Assembly: GCA_021776775.1 (NCBI GenBank)
Contig: JAJFFE010000287.1
Coordinates: 1-64,000, forward strand
Source: Planctomycetota bacterium
GTDB taxonomy: Bacteria; Planctomycetota; UBA8108; UBA1146; JAJFFE01
Reading direction: 5' to 3'
DNA: 64,000 nt
Made by a program: the position numbers and the translations under genes. Shown here in pieces: positions 10,601 through 19,659 of this stretch (positions within the stretch are counted from its first letter, which is position 1; each line of letters opens with the position of its first letter). The notes beneath the pieces are model-generated. The model was not told the DNA's origin. It made no database searches and saw only the letters and a program-made list of their open reading frames with translations.

Positions 10601-11433
10601 ACGTCGCTTCGAATATCGATCTCGGTCGGGTCGCCACCGACTTGTTCGGGGCTCATGTACTGCAGAGTGCCGACGAGCTGCCCGATGCTGGTGTGCGCGG
10701 TGGTTGGCTCTCGTTCGTTGTCGACCGCGCGCGCCACTCCGAAGTCGATGATCTTCGGGTGGCCGTCGCCGTCGACCAAGATGTTGGCCGGCTTGAGATC
10801 TCGGTGGATCACGCCTCGCTGATGGCCGTGATGCACGGCGTCGGTGATCTCGGCAAAGAGGGCGAGCCGTTCGCGGAGGTTCAGCTTCGCATCGTCGCAG
10901 TAGCGCCCGAGCGGACGGGCGCCGTCGATGAGCTCCATGGCGTAGTACGGTCGCACGCGACCGTCGACCTCGAAGGTGCCCGCCTCGTAGATCTGCGCGA
11001 TGCCGGGGTGACGCAACTGCGCGAGGATCTGGGTCTCGTACTCGAAGCGTCGAACGATCTCGGGCGTCGACATCTCCGAGCGGAGCACCTTGAGCGCAAC
11101 GGAGCGGCGCGGGTTGTCTTGCTCTGCTTCGTAGACCGCACCCATGCCACCGGTGGCGATCGGACCGCAGACGCGAAACGGGCCGATTCGCCGTGGAATT
11201 CCGAGTGGGTCGGTACCCGAACCGGATGGTGGGTCGGTGGCCAACGGCGAGTCACCGCCGGGAGGTTCGAACGCGATCGTCTCATCGGGGGCTCGGTCGA
11301 GCGGAAGCGTCTCCGCCGGGTCCGACGGTGGCGGCCGTCGACGAGAGGACTTGCGTTGCGAGTCGTCGTTCGGACCGCTGTCGTTCGAAGCTCGGCGCTT
11401 CGGATTGGGGGAGGAGTCATCCCCTGTCGTCAT
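7597..11433 (-). CDS. Membrane serine/threonine protein kinase with C-terminal WD40 repeats
   Basis: A 1278-residue Hanks-type kinase. After a disordered, charged N-terminus (about 80 residues) the kinase domain shows the glycine-rich loop ATGGMGAVYEAE, catalytic Lys115 (VALKVL), the HRDLKPAN catalytic loop with Asp212, DFG at 230-232 and GTLQYMSPEQ. A membrane segment (about 382-406, AFALALVTITLVTMAAFATTVWALL) is followed by a coiled, Glu/Arg-rich linker and then, from about residue 485, WD40-type repeats (GHRAPVRRVAFSPD, GHTDAVTSLAYDPTGTWLAT, GHRAATTSVAFSSDGRTLIS). The C-terminal 150 residues look helical and TPR-like. This architecture is common in planctomycetes. The kinase should be cytoplasmic and the WD40 propeller would lie on the other side of the membrane. 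Confidence 0.93.
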   Translation of the reverse strand: MTTGDDSSPNPKRRASNDSGPNDDSQRKSSRRRPPPSDPAETLPLDRAPDETIAFEPPGGDSPLATDPPSGSGTDPLGIPRRIGPFRVCGPIATGGMGAVYEAEQDNPRRSVALKVLRSEMSTPEIVRRFEYETQILAQLRHPGIAQIYEAGTFEVDGRVRPYYAMELIDGARPLGRYCDDAKLNLRERLALFAEITDAVHHGHQRGVIHRDLKPANILVDGDGHPKIIDFGVARAVDNEREPTTAHTSIGQLVGTLQYMSPEQVGGDPTEIDIRSDVYALGVVLYELLTSKYPYDLTGRAIYEATQLIREEIPARPSTRVATLRGDVETITLKALEKEKDRRYATAHDLGEDIRRYLRGDAIQARPPSLTYQLTMLARRHRAFALALVTITLVTMAAFATTVWALLRSLDQETATTREHTRSIEATADAERERRAAERSAYRAAIAAANTALKDRDISSTRRHINSAPVAHRGWEWRYLRAQSEPRRPSLVGHRAPVRRVAFSPDATTALSVDDSGEYLLWSLPEGRLIGPVEDADFRRNTPLSYFDDTHFVAVTESNRLGLFDTRTRRLGTEHFELGPSFDTYAMSANREVIAIGSGSELTVWKLGEEAPLKKISLTGGAVAVALDATGRYLAVRDRSARFWMWKLEVGQPLIVMDDSRRGMQSAVVEFDPVRDELAESADDLTVRIRSVKTGDIVRRLLGHTDAVTSLAYDPTGTWLATTSKDSSVRLWHAADGIPGPVLVGHRAATTSVAFSSDGRTLISGSADGTVRLWDIAAATPTREHSSRLIRVSPNGQWEIRQRPFNLQVDLIRLSNGEETPIESDVTLTTVDFSDDGGRVVLGFDTGMVQLGTLPTDGSAPRFAATQTKLHHEIKSARLSPDGQWVVVSCADGHVDVLSADGGTRLASLDPTSGDASEVDRATSALDIHPLGRELVVGRTDGSVELWRRDDIAIDAAWTLRQRWFMKRGPCSAAYFTADGHSIVALFGTERDQRRQVVTWNTETNLPLVRSLGIFPAWNMVSNPDRDRFFVSLGNPARIVVLAPNHEDPLLSIGGRLAQTYRFAGFEGRSALHVYDDRGTRVELRTIDPDDEREQNHDTLRLWADQLLSEELFIERAVLRLREDRRLFDWARELAYFRILARGQTMAQRRETLLARSLEPRGTWIDPEEPLRYARALADYAPDDPETMLLFALVHYRANQSDKALLILNSIGQDARNSNTTALTALVLADLDRTDEARLLMTDILQTSAQGTMDIHQQFTFEMTEIFGRRDGGTGGPE

Positions 11434-11511
11434 CGGTGGTCGTTTCGGTCGAGGTCGCGGACGTCCGGTGGGCGTCGCTGATCATACTCGGCGCACCGGA
11501 CTTTGACTTCG

Positions 11512-12738
11512 CTAATCGAGGAGCGCGATCAACAAACCGCTGCGAACCTTCGGGTCGAACCAGGTCGACTTCGGCGGCATGAAACGGTTCTGTCGGCAGA
11601 CGTTCATGAACTGCTCGACCGTGACCGGGGCGAGGGTCATGGCAAAAGCGTATTCGCCGCGATCGACTTGCCCTTCTAGGTACGTCACCGGCTTGTTGCC
11701 ACCGACAAAGTTGAGCCGGGCGTCCTTGGGGTCGTCGATGTTCAGGACGGCATCGAAAAGTAGCCGTTGGACAATGTCCGAGTCGATGTCCTCTGCGGCG
11801 TTAGCCGGATCAAATGTGCCCGGCTTCGGGGTGAGCTTGTGCCAGCCGCCGCCCGAGTAGACGCCGATGTCGTGGACTTGCGTCGGCTCGTAGCCGCGGC
11901 CTTCGATCGGAACCACTTCGAACGACGTTGCCGCTTGCTCGAGCATGGCGGCGGTCGCCATGTCCGTCTTCACCAGCCGGTTGTACGGCGCGATGCCCAT
12001 TTGCCCGATGGGGAAGATCACGTTGAGGAACTCTTCGTGGCCCAAGAGGCCCGCCGCGGCGCTGCGGTGGTTGCCGTCGGCGACGTATGCCGCCGGTTCG
12101 GAGGCGAGAATTGCTTGGAATTGTTCGATGTCGGCGGGATCGGTCACCACCCACACTTCGTGCAATGCGTCCGCTTCGTCCACCACCGAGTAGTCGCAGG
12201 GGCGAGCCGAGGCGACGGCAATGAGTGCTTTGGAGAAGTTTCCGCTGACATCTTCGACCGCGTTGTTGACGGCACCGACGAAGCTCTTGGTCGCTTGAAT
12301 GAGATCCGCCCGGCCGCGCGCTTTCGGTTCGCGTATGCCTTCGTTGCGAATGATCGTGCCGCCCGGGTTGTCCGCGGTCCGGATCTGATCGATGCGCGCC
12401 ATGCAACAGAGTCCCACCTGCGCCGCGCCACCCTTCTTGATCGAGTAAACGGTCATGGCGTTCTCGACCAGCCGAACGTCGCTCGACTTCGCGAGTTTCT
12501 CGAGATTCGTCGCGGCGCGGTCGAGCGCCTCCGCCGATCCCTCGACCAGGAACTCTTCGGGTGTCTTCGCATCGCAGTGCGGCATGGTGACCCGGAGCAC
12601 GTTGTTGGGGCGATTCAGGATCAGCTCCCAGATTTCTTCGTTGCTCTGGAACTCATCGTAGTTCGGTCCGCTGACCTGAGCCGCGGCGTCGCTGTTGGTG
12701 GGGACGAGGGCTCGCCGGACGGGTCGGATCGTGATCAT
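11512..12738 (-). CDS. DUF1015 family protein
   Basis: A cytoplasmic protein of 408 residues matching the DUF1015 (COG4198) family in length and in recognisable blocks: an N-terminal IRPVRRALVP, VYSIKKGGAAQVGLCCMARID, a central YVADGNHRSAAAGLL motif (the hallmark DGHHR-like motif, here DGNHR) and NRLVKTD. The function of the family is unknown. The ATG at 12738 is taken as start; the frame is open further upstream, but that extension has no family similarity and runs through the divergent promoter region. It lies upstream of the kinase gene on the same strand with a 78-bp gap, so co-transcription is possible. Confidence 0.88.
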   Translation of the reverse strand: MITIRPVRRALVPTNSDAAAQVSGPNYDEFQSNEEIWELILNRPNNVLRVTMPHCDAKTPEEFLVEGSAEALDRAATNLEKLAKSSDVRLVENAMTVYSIKKGGAAQVGLCCMARIDQIRTADNPGGTIIRNEGIREPKARGRADLIQATKSFVGAVNNAVEDVSGNFSKALIAVASARPCDYSVVDEADALHEVWVVTDPADIEQFQAILASEPAAYVADGNHRSAAAGLLGHEEFLNVIFPIGQMGIAPYNRLVKTDMATAAMLEQAATSFEVVPIEGRGYEPTQVHDIGVYSGGGWHKLTPKPGTFDPANAAEDIDSDIVQRLLFDAVLNIDDPKDARLNFVGGNKPVTYLEGQVDRGEYAFAMTLAPVTVEQFMNVCRQNRFMPPKSTWFDPKVRSGLLIALLD

Positions 12739-12994
12739 GAGTGTCGCTCCGTTGAGATGGTCTGGGGACGGCGTAAGTGCGGTGGTTGTAGGCGGGGGCG
12801 ACGCCAGTGACAAGGTCTGGACGTCGCCGGGGGTTCCGCGGAGCCGATAATGATGACGACACGGCTCGCTGCCGCGTTCGTAAGCGGCCTTGCCGCTGGG
12901 GTTAAGCCGCGATCGTCGGGTTTCGAGAAGCGGCGGATTCCCGACGGAGCAAGGTTCAAGCGTGAGGCGAGGCGGTCCGAAGAAGGAGGTGGCG
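12739..12994. other. Divergent intergenic region between DUF1015 and polysaccharide exporter genes
   Basis: A 256-bp region that must carry promoters for the two divergent transcription units. Its right end contains a strong ribosome binding site, AAGGAGG at 12983-12989, that sets the exporter start at GTG 12995. No clear -35/-10 pair or palindrome was identified. Confidence 0.5.
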
Positions 12995-13918
12995 GTGTCC
13001 ACCCGGAGACCGCGTCGTTCTGCGTCACGGCTTCGAGAGGACTCCCTGCCCTTGGATCGAGTGATCCCCAATGCACCCCCCGGCGGTCTCAACCGCACCA
13101 TGGTGCACCACATTCGACCACAACGGGGCTGGGCGAGACTCGATCTCGGCGAGCTGTGGGCGTACCGCGAACTGCTCGGCTTCCTCATTTGGCGCGACGT
13201 CAAGGTTCGCTACAAGCAGACCGTGCTCGGAGCGTCGTGGGCCATTCTCCAGCCGCTCTTCACCATGTTGGTGTTCACTCTCTTTTTCGGACGGCTGGCG
13301 GGGATCCCGTCCGACGGGGTTCCCTACGCGTTGTTTGCCTTCGCGGCGTTGGTTCCGTGGACCTTCTTCGCCAACGCGCTGCTGCTCGGATCGACGAGCA
13401 TTGTTGAGAACGCCAACCTGATCAAGAAGGTGTACTTCCCGCGGCTGATCGTACCGATCGCGACGGTGTTGTCGGGGACGGTCGACTTCATTCTCGCGTT
13501 CATCGTGCTGCTCGGGCTCATGCTCGGTTACGGCGTGTTCCCGACCGAGAACGTGATCTACGTGCCGCTCTTCTTTGCGCTCGCCCTGGTCACCTCCCTC
13601 GGGGTCGGACTTTGGCTCGCCGCGATGAACGTTCAATTCCGGGATGTCCGCTACGCGATTCCGTTCCTCACCCAGCTGTGGATGTTTTCCACGCCGGTCG
13701 TGTACCCGTCGAGTCTCATCGCCGATCCGTTTTGGCGTGCGATCTACGGACTCAATCCGATGGTGGGGGTGGTCGAAGGGTTTCGCTGGTCGCTCCTCGG
13801 AACCGATACCGCGCCGGGCGCGGCGATTGCACTATCAGCCGTCGGCGCAGTGGTGATTGCGGTTTCTGGACTGTTCTACTTTCGCCGACTCGAGAAGACG
13901 TTTGTCGACGTCGTATGA
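12995..13918 (+). CDS. Polysaccharide ABC exporter permease (Wzm/TagG type)
   Basis: The inner-membrane permease of an ABC-2 polysaccharide exporter, about 307 residues. Family features are LWAYRELLGFLIWRDVKVRYKQTVLGASWAILQPL near the N-terminus (the standard ABC2_membrane signature of O-antigen/teichoic-acid exporters), six hydrophobic segments and the PVVYPSSL and YGLNPMVGVVEGFRW motifs near the C-terminus. The start GTG 12995 is chosen for the strong AAGGAGG five bases upstream. The following ATPase gene is adjacent or overlapping. It presumably exports undecaprenyl-linked glycans; no glycosyltransferase cluster is present in the window, so the polymer is unknown. Confidence 0.92.
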   Translation: MSTRRPRRSASRLREDSLPLDRVIPNAPPGGLNRTMVHHIRPQRGWARLDLGELWAYRELLGFLIWRDVKVRYKQTVLGASWAILQPLFTMLVFTLFFGRLAGIPSDGVPYALFAFAALVPWTFFANALLLGSTSIVENANLIKKVYFPRLIVPIATVLSGTVDFILAFIVLLGLMLGYGVFPTENVIYVPLFFALALVTSLGVGLWLAAMNVQFRDVRYAIPFLTQLWMFSTPVVYPSSLIADPFWRAIYGLNPMVGVVEGFRWSLLGTDTAPGAAIALSAVGAVVIAVSGLFYFRRLEKTFVDVV

Positions 13919-13929
13919 GGACTTTAGCG

Positions 13930-15234
13930 ATGAACGACGTAGTCATGCGAGCGAGCGGTCTCAGCAAGGAGTACCGCATTGGAAAAGTCATCGGGACGCG
14001 CAGTATTCGCGAGTCGGTGATGAACAGCGTCAGTGCACCGTGGCGCAAGTTGTCAGGCTTGGTGCGGGGACAGTCGGCCGCCGCCGCGGGGCTCGATGAA
14101 AGTCTCTGGGCGCTCGAGGACATTTCCTTCGAGATTCGCCGAGGCGAGGTGGTGGGGCTGATCGGTCGCAACGGGGCGGGCAAGTCGACCTTGCTCAAAG
14201 TGTTGTCGAAACTGACGCCGCCGACGCGGGGCGAAGCGGAGATCGTCGGGCGCATGGGGTCGCTGCTCGAGGTCGGCACGGGGTTTCACTCGGAGTTGAC
14301 CGGTCGCGAGAACATCTTCCTCGCCGGTTCTATTCTAGGAATGCGGCGTGACGAGATTCGCCACCGCTTCGACGAGATCGTCAGCTTTGCCGAGGTCGAG
14401 AAGTTCATCGACACGCCCGCCAAGCACTACTCCAGTGGCATGTACATGAGGCTGGCGTTCGCCGTGGCCGCCCATCTCGACACGGAGATCTTGCTGGTCG
14501 ACGAAGTGTTGGCGGTCGGAGATACGTCGTTTCAGAAGCGTTGCCTCAACAAGATGGAAGAGGCGGGGCGTGACGGTCGCACGGTGATCTTCGTTTCGCA
14601 CAGCATGCCGACCATCACCCGGCTCTGTTCGCGGGCGATCATGCTCGACGGGGGCCGCGTGCAAGTCGACGGCCCGTCCGCCGAGGTCGTCGGGCAGTAC
14701 CTACGGTCGGGGCACGGCACGACGGCGCATCGCACGTGGGACGGAGAGACTCGTCGACCCGGAAACGATGTGGTCCGCCTCTGTGGGGTTCGCGTTCACG
14801 ATGGACAGCTCGCGACGTCGGAAGCGCTCGACATCCGTCGGCCTATCGGCATAGAGATCGACTACGAAGTGCTGACGCCCGGGACGGCGCTGCAGCCCGG
14901 CATTCACGTGCACAATGATCGCGGTGACCACCTCTTCTGTGCCGGGGACACCACCCACGAGGCGCGGCAAGTACCGAAGGATCCGGGCCGCTATCAATCG
15001 ATCGCGTGGATCCCAGGCAACCTGCTCTCCGAAGGGGTGCACATAGTGAGCGCCGCGGTGAGCACGACCGATCCGCTGCAAGTGCACCTGTTCGAACGGG
15101 ACGCGGTGGCGTTTCAAGTGATCGACACGATGGATGGCGATTCCGCTCGCGGAGACTATGGCGGTTGGATCTCCGGCGCGGTTCGACCGCTACTCGAGTG
15201 GAGCACCGCACGCCAACCGGTCGCCGCCGGGTAG
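13930..15234 (+). CDS. Polysaccharide ABC exporter ATP-binding protein with Wzt C-terminal domain
   Basis: The ATPase partner of the Wzm-like permease, 434 residues. Walker A is GRNGAGKSTLLK, the signature YSSGMYMRLAFA, Walker B ILLVDEVLAVGD, and the switch histidine lies in VIFVSHSM. The insertion LLEVGTGFHSELTGRENIFL is typical of Wzt/TagH-type ATPases. After about residue 260 the protein continues into a beta-sandwich of the Wzt_C type (IEIDYEVLTPG...GIHVHNDRGDHLF), which in characterised O-antigen systems binds the modified end of the polymer and makes export substrate-specific. ATG 13930 has GAGGA in front; an alternative ATG at 13915 overlaps the permease stop as ATGA. Confidence 0.92.
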   Translation: MNDVVMRASGLSKEYRIGKVIGTRSIRESVMNSVSAPWRKLSGLVRGQSAAAAGLDESLWALEDISFEIRRGEVVGLIGRNGAGKSTLLKVLSKLTPPTRGEAEIVGRMGSLLEVGTGFHSELTGRENIFLAGSILGMRRDEIRHRFDEIVSFAEVEKFIDTPAKHYSSGMYMRLAFAVAAHLDTEILLVDEVLAVGDTSFQKRCLNKMEEAGRDGRTVIFVSHSMPTITRLCSRAIMLDGGRVQVDGPSAEVVGQYLRSGHGTTAHRTWDGETRRPGNDVVRLCGVRVHDGQLATSEALDIRRPIGIEIDYEVLTPGTALQPGIHVHNDRGDHLFCAGDTTHEARQVPKDPGRYQSIAWIPGNLLSEGVHIVSAAVSTTDPLQVHLFERDAVAFQVIDTMDGDSARGDYGGWISGAVRPLLEWSTARQPVAAG

Positions 15235-15239
15235 AGCCG

Positions 15240-16376
15240 CTACGCCTTCTCCGCGATGATCTTGTCCAACTCACCGCGCAGCACACCCAGGATCTCGTCG
15301 TAAGGGAACGCGCCGAGCTTCTCGGTTCCCTTCTTCAGGTTGACGAAGTTCGGCGCGCACCACAAACCGAGGTCGGCGTCGTCGGTTTCACCCGGACCGT
15401 TCACTCGACAACCCATGACGGCAATCGTGATCGCGTGTTGCTCGGCGAAGCGTGTCATCTCTTTGACGTCTTGCGCCAACTCCACAAACGCTTCGTTCTC
15501 GACACGGGAGCAGCTCGGGCAGCTGATGATGTTCAGTCGGTTGTCGTCGAACTTGACGACACTTCGGACCCGACCGTTGGCAATATCGTTGAGTATCGCG
15601 TGGCCTGCTGCGACTTCTTCGGGTTTGCGCGGGTTGGGAAGCGTCAGCGAGACGCGGATCGTATCGCCAATGCCTTTGGCGATGAGTTGTTCGAAGGCGA
15701 TTCGGGTCTTGATCACACCCTCGGGCGGAAGACCGGCTTCGGTCACCCCGAGGTGAAGGGGCACGTCCGGGCGAGCCTCCGCGAAACGCTGGTTCGCTTC
15801 GATCACTTTGGCCGGGTTGGAGTCCTTCAAGGAGACGCAGTAGCGGGTGAAGCCCAACTCGTCGAGCAAGGCGGCGTGTTCGAGCGCGCTCTCCACCATG
15901 GGCGAGATCGAATCCGAGGGATCGTGCTGGCTCTTCTTGTCCGGGTCTACCGAGCCACAGTTGACGCCGATCCGAATCGCGCAGTCGTTCGTGGTCGCTG
16001 CGTCGACAATAAACCGAACCTTGTCTTGCCACGGTTTGCTGCGCTCGTGGTGGTACAGATGGCCTGGGTTGTATCGGATCTTGTCGACGTAGGGGCCGAC
16101 GTCGATCGCCAGACGATAGTTCTCCTGGAGGTCGACGGAGAGATTGGCGTCGGTGCGGTCACGGATTTCGGCCAAGGCCGCCGCGTCGCGCTTGGAATCG
16201 ACCGCGATTCGAACCACACCGGCACCGGCGGCCGCCAAAGCGTCGGCTTGGGCGACGGTGGCGTCGACGTCTTGGGTCTTGGTCGCACACATGGACTGAA
16301 CGACGATGGGCGCGCCGGCCCCGATCGTCGTGCGTCCGACTCGAACCTCGCGAGTAGGGTTACGCGGTAGCTTCAA
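15240..16376 (-). CDS. ispG: 4-hydroxy-3-methylbut-2-en-1-yl diphosphate synthase (flavodoxin)
   Basis: IspG (GcpE) converts methylerythritol cyclodiphosphate to HMBPP, the penultimate step of the MEP isoprenoid pathway, using a [4Fe-4S] cluster. About 378 residues. Seen are the TIM-barrel start [39 protein letters not shown] and the Fe-S ligand region with CPSCSRVE and [11 protein letters not shown] use TTG 16376 ([14 protein letters not shown]), which has an AGAGG-like site upstream; an ATG at 16751 would add a 125-residue extension without family similarity. It converges on the Wzt gene, 5 bp apart. Confidence 0.95.
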   Translation of the reverse strand: MKLPRNPTREVRVGRTTIGAGAPIVVQSMCATKTQDVDATVAQADALAAAGAGVVRIAVDSKRDAAALAEIRDRTDANLSVDLQENYRLAIDVGPYVDKIRYNPGHLYHHERSKPWQDKVRFIVDAATTNDCAIRIGVNCGSVDPDKKSQHDPSDSISPMVESALEHAALLDELGFTRYCVSLKDSNPAKVIEANQRFAEARPDVPLHLGVTEAGLPPEGVIKTRIAFEQLIAKGIGDTIRVSLTLPNPRKPEEVAAGHAILNDIANGRVRSVVKFDDNRLNIISCPSCSRVENEAFVELAQDVKEMTRFAEQHAITIAVMGCRVNGPGETDDADLGLWCAPNFVNLKKGTEKLGAFPYDEILGVLRGELDKIIAEKA

Positions 16377-16993
16377 GAAGAGACCTCTCTTGGGTGTTGC
16401 ACGGAGCTTGGCTGCGGGACGAGGGTGACGGAGCTCGTCCTCTCCAGGGTACGCGCGCGGCAACGCCAGTAACGTCGCGAGATCGTAGGCTCGGGTGCTA
16501 GGCGGCGCCACCCAACTTGGTTCGGCTTCGCGCCTTCGAGGAGTGGTCGGCGACCGGTGGCAGGTGGGTCTCGTCGCGCGTCGGGTTGGGCGAGGGAACC
16601 GGACTCGAATCGTCGCCAGAGAAAAGGAGTTGCCCTTCCTCGCCGAGAAATGTTTGCCGCGACGACCGGGCGCTAACGCATGAGGCGCGCGGCCGTTAGG
16701 TCGGGCATGGTGGGGCACGGTCAAATCTCCTTGGCTTTTCAGCCCTCCCATGGTTCGATTGGGGGCTTACCGGAGACTTTCAAGAGGGCTCAACCGAATC
16801 CATTTCAGCACTTGCGAACGCGATCAACTCGCGCCGCGGTCGGCCGGAATCAGTGATGAGGGAACAGGCTGTGCGGCCAACACGATCGCGCACTGCCTGC
16901 GGATCCAAGGTTCGAACGCGAAAACCAGCGCGACGGCGCTGAAGCGTCCACGACCCGGGATTCCTGGTCTCCGCCAGACGAGGAGAAAATTAT
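16377..16993. other. Intergenic region between ispG and a dockerin protein gene
   Basis: About 617 bp between divergent genes, long enough for both promoters and a leader. It contains an imperfect inverted repeat around 16739-16768 (AGCCC/GGGCT arms) and a GGTTCGAAC string near 16913 that resembles a T-arm, but no cloverleaf could be folded around it. An AGGAGA site at 16980-16985 precedes ATG 16994. No convincing small gene was seen. Confidence 0.45.
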
Positions 16994-19060
16994 ATGCAGA
17001 GTGCGTTTCGGCCCCTGGCCGGGCGCCCGTGGTTTCGCCCCAGTGCGACCCGGGCCCTAGGTCTCATCGCGTTGATCGCCGTTCTGTTTTCGATCACCTC
17101 CCCGGCGGATGCGCAGTTCGCGGATCCGATCACCGTCTCTGGTCCGTTCATCGGTTGCTTTCAACCCGACGTGATCTATCGACCGGGCGAACGAGTTTCC
17201 GTCACCTTTACAAGGGCCGGCGAAGTCTTCCATACACACTCGGGCAACGGGTTCGCCAGCTTTGAGAGCGTCAGTCAATCTCCGCTGTTGTCCAGCGGCG
17301 CCGGTCAAATGGAGACGGGCGCATTGATTCTTGTTTACGTCGTGTACGAAGAGACTGATCCGGTCGACGGCGACAGCGAGATTTTCCTCGTCAACAATAA
17401 CGGCGGCGTGTTCTTCAACCCCGTTCAGTTGACGTCCGACACGATTGCGGATCGCAAGCCGCAGATCGACCTCGGAGCGACCGGCACGCTCGCGGTCGTT
17501 TGGGAACACGGAAACCCCGGGCAACCGACCGAGGTGCACTTGCGCGTCGACGATACGACGGAAGTATTAGGAGACGGAGCCAACCCTTCGATCGCCAGTA
17601 CCTCGAGTGGCGATATCGTCGTCGCTTATCTGCGCGGCGGGTCGGCGTTCTCTCGCATCGTCAGCGCGGGCGTCGTCGGTCCGGAGACGTCGTTCGGATC
17701 GTTGTCGGGCGTGACGTCGATTGACGTCGAGGCGAATCCTACCGGTGGGGTCGACGCGGTCCTGGTTTCCGGGGGTGATATCTACCTCTCGACCACCGAC
17801 GGCACGGCTGCGTTCAGTCGACCCGGGCTCGAGATTTCCGCCGCGGCTGTCGGTGGGGCGGACCTGGCATTCGGCGGCGGGCGCGCCGTCATCGCCTACC
17901 AAGAGGCGACCGAGATCGTCGTCGCCTGTGACGCCGGCGCGGGTTGGACCAATGCGATCGTCTCGACCGGAGTGGGTGCCACTACACCGGCCGCCGTGGT
18001 CGATGGGCATGGATACGCTCATGTCTGTTGGGCGCAGGCGGGGCAGATCAGGTACACGAACGACGGACCCGAGCCGCAAGCGAACTTCGTCGGCTCGCCG
18101 ACGTCGGGGCAACTACCACTCCCGGTCACGTTCGATAACTTGACCCAGGAGCCGTTCAGCACTGCGATTTGGGACTTCGGTGACGGCACCAGTAGCACGC
18201 AGTCGAGTCCCACGCATACCTACATGGGCACCGGTCCGTTCTCTGTCACGCTGACCGTAATCGGACCGAGCGGGACCGATACGTTTGTCCGCAACAACTA
18301 CGTGACGGGCACGCTTCCCGAAGACGTGTTCGAGATTCAGGACATTTCGGCCTTCGCCGGCCAAGACGTGTTGCACCCGGTGATCGGTACCAACAGCGAT
18401 CCGATTCAAGGCTTCCAGTCGGCGATCTTGTTCGACGACACCAGCGTGACCTACAACGGCATCGACTTGTCGTTGAGTGCGACCCAGGCGTTCTTGCCGG
18501 AGTTTGTCTTCGAGGAGATGACGCCCAATGGGCCCGACTCGACGTTGATCGTGGCGATCGTGCTCGACTTCTTGGAGCCGTTCGACGGTCGAGCGATTCC
18601 GGCGGGGGTACGACAGCTACTCTTCAGCATCGACTACACCGTGGACTTCCCACTCGGTCTCGGGACGGTGATCCCGTGGTCGCTCGTCGACGGGCTGGCC
18701 GATCCGCCCGTCGACAATATATTTGCGTCGATCGAAGGAGTGTCGCTGCACCCATTTCTCCTAAGCGGAGAAACGCGCATCGACGCGCTTCCCACCGCGC
18801 TCTTTCGACGCGGGGACGCGAACTACGACCAGACGATCGACATCGGCGACGCGATTTTCCTCTTGACGCACTTCTTCGCCTTGGGTGACCCGCCGCCGTG
18901 TCCGGACGCGGGCGATGCGAACGACGACGGCGTGCTCGACATCGGAGACGCCATCTACGACTTGGCGTTCTTGTTCTCGTCAGGCGCCGGTCCACCGTAT
19001 CCCTTCCCAGGCGTAGGACTCGATCCGACCGAGGATCGGTTGGGCGAGTGTGGTCCGTAG
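16994..19060 (+). CDS. Secreted protein with PKD domain and C-terminal dockerin-like repeats
   Basis: 688 residues with an N-terminal signal peptide (hydrophobic core ALGLIALIAVLFSITSPADAQ, cleavage probably after ADA). The N-terminal half looks like a beta-propeller of sialidase/lectin type, with repeated short blades such as VYVVYEETDPVDGDSEIFLV and LAVVWEHGNPGQPTEVHL. A PKD domain follows (PVTFDNLT...AIWDFGDGTSSTQSSPTHTY), then a cohesin-like or beta-sandwich segment, and a C-terminal pair of dockerin-like EF hands (GDANYDQTIDIGDAIFLL and GDANDDGVLDIGDAIYDL). Such tails are abundant in planctomycete secreted proteins. The start ATG has AGGAGA upstream. The role is unknown; calcium-dependent attachment at the surface is an inference. 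Confidence 0.87.
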   Translation: MQSAFRPLAGRPWFRPSATRALGLIALIAVLFSITSPADAQFADPITVSGPFIGCFQPDVIYRPGERVSVTFTRAGEVFHTHSGNGFASFESVSQSPLLSSGAGQMETGALILVYVVYEETDPVDGDSEIFLVNNNGGVFFNPVQLTSDTIADRKPQIDLGATGTLAVVWEHGNPGQPTEVHLRVDDTTEVLGDGANPSIASTSSGDIVVAYLRGGSAFSRIVSAGVVGPETSFGSLSGVTSIDVEANPTGGVDAVLVSGGDIYLSTTDGTAAFSRPGLEISAAAVGGADLAFGGGRAVIAYQEATEIVVACDAGAGWTNAIVSTGVGATTPAAVVDGHGYAHVCWAQAGQIRYTNDGPEPQANFVGSPTSGQLPLPVTFDNLTQEPFSTAIWDFGDGTSSTQSSPTHTYMGTGPFSVTLTVIGPSGTDTFVRNNYVTGTLPEDVFEIQDISAFAGQDVLHPVIGTNSDPIQGFQSAILFDDTSVTYNGIDLSLSATQAFLPEFVFEEMTPNGPDSTLIVAIVLDFLEPFDGRAIPAGVRQLLFSIDYTVDFPLGLGTVIPWSLVDGLADPPVDNIFASIEGVSLHPFLLSGETRIDALPTALFRRGDANYDQTIDIGDAIFLLTHFFALGDPPPCPDAGDANDDGVLDIGDAIYDLAFLFSSGAGPPYPFPGVGLDPTEDRLGECGP

Positions 19061-19122
19061 CTCAGGTCAGCGATAACGGACGAGTCGCTTGACTCGGAAG
19101 AAGTGAGCGCGAGGATGGCCGC

Positions 19123-19659
19123 ATGGCTTTCCTCGCGCTCGTTTTCATAGTCGTACCGCTCGTCGAACTCTTCCTTCTCGCGAAGATCGCGGATGGGATT
19201 GGCGTCATGAGCACCATTGCGCTCTGTGTGATCACCGGGATCGCCGGCGCGGCCCTCGCTCGTCAGCAAGGGGTCCGCACCCTCGCTCGCGTCCAGGCGT
19301 CGATGGCGCAAGGACAGATGCCCGAGAGTGAACTCGTCGACGGCATGCTGATCTTGTTCGCGGGGGCGGTACTGCTGACCCCGGGGGTGATTACAGACGC
19401 TATCGGCTTCCTGTTGCTCATGCCGTGGAGCCGGGCGTGGCTCAAGCGGGGCGCTATGGCTGGATTCAAGCAGCGCGTCCAAGCGCACGTGATTCGATCC
19501 GGGGCTTCCGGACACAGATCTCAGGGCCCGGGATCTCATGGCCCAGACTCCACGCCGCGCTCTCCCGGGCACGCAGAACCCCACTCCGGTGGCTCCAGTC
19601 GGGGCGCGGCCCCCAAGGTGGTCGACGTCGACTTCACGGTCAAAGACAACCGAGACTGA
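19123..19659 (+). CDS. fxsA: FxsA family membrane protein
   Basis: 178 residues; the first 120 match the FxsA family: FLALVFIVVPLVELFLLAKIADGIGV, then ITGIAGAALARQQG, GMLILFAGAVLLTPGVITDAIGFLLLMP. Three to four membrane segments are visible. In E. coli the protein is known for suppressing F-plasmid exclusion of phage T7 when overproduced, but its normal role is unclear. The C-terminal 50 residues are a Gly/Ser/Pro/His-rich tail ending in KVVDVDFTVKD, the conserved C-terminal motif of longer FxsA proteins. The start ATG 19123 follows GCGAGGATGG. It stands 63 bp after the dockerin gene and 111 bp before the dehydrogenase. Confidence 0.9.
   Translation: MAFLALVFIVVPLVELFLLAKIADGIGVMSTIALCVITGIAGAALARQQGVRTLARVQASMAQGQMPESELVDGMLILFAGAVLLTPGVITDAIGFLLLMPWSRAWLKRGAMAGFKQRVQAHVIRSGASGHRSQGPGSHGPDSTPRSPGHAEPHSGGSSRGAAPKVVDVDFTVKDNRD

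Noticed and set aside
10390..11481. 363-codon plus-strand ORF opposite the kinase gene
   Set aside because: Shadow of the kinase domain coding sequence, which is unambiguous.
12739..13203. N-terminal extension of the DUF1015 frame
   Set aside because: No similarity to the family, crosses the divergent promoter region and overlaps the permease gene start.
16905..16930. Possible tRNA T-arm (GGTTCGAAC)
   Set aside because: No acceptor, D or anticodon stem can be placed around it.
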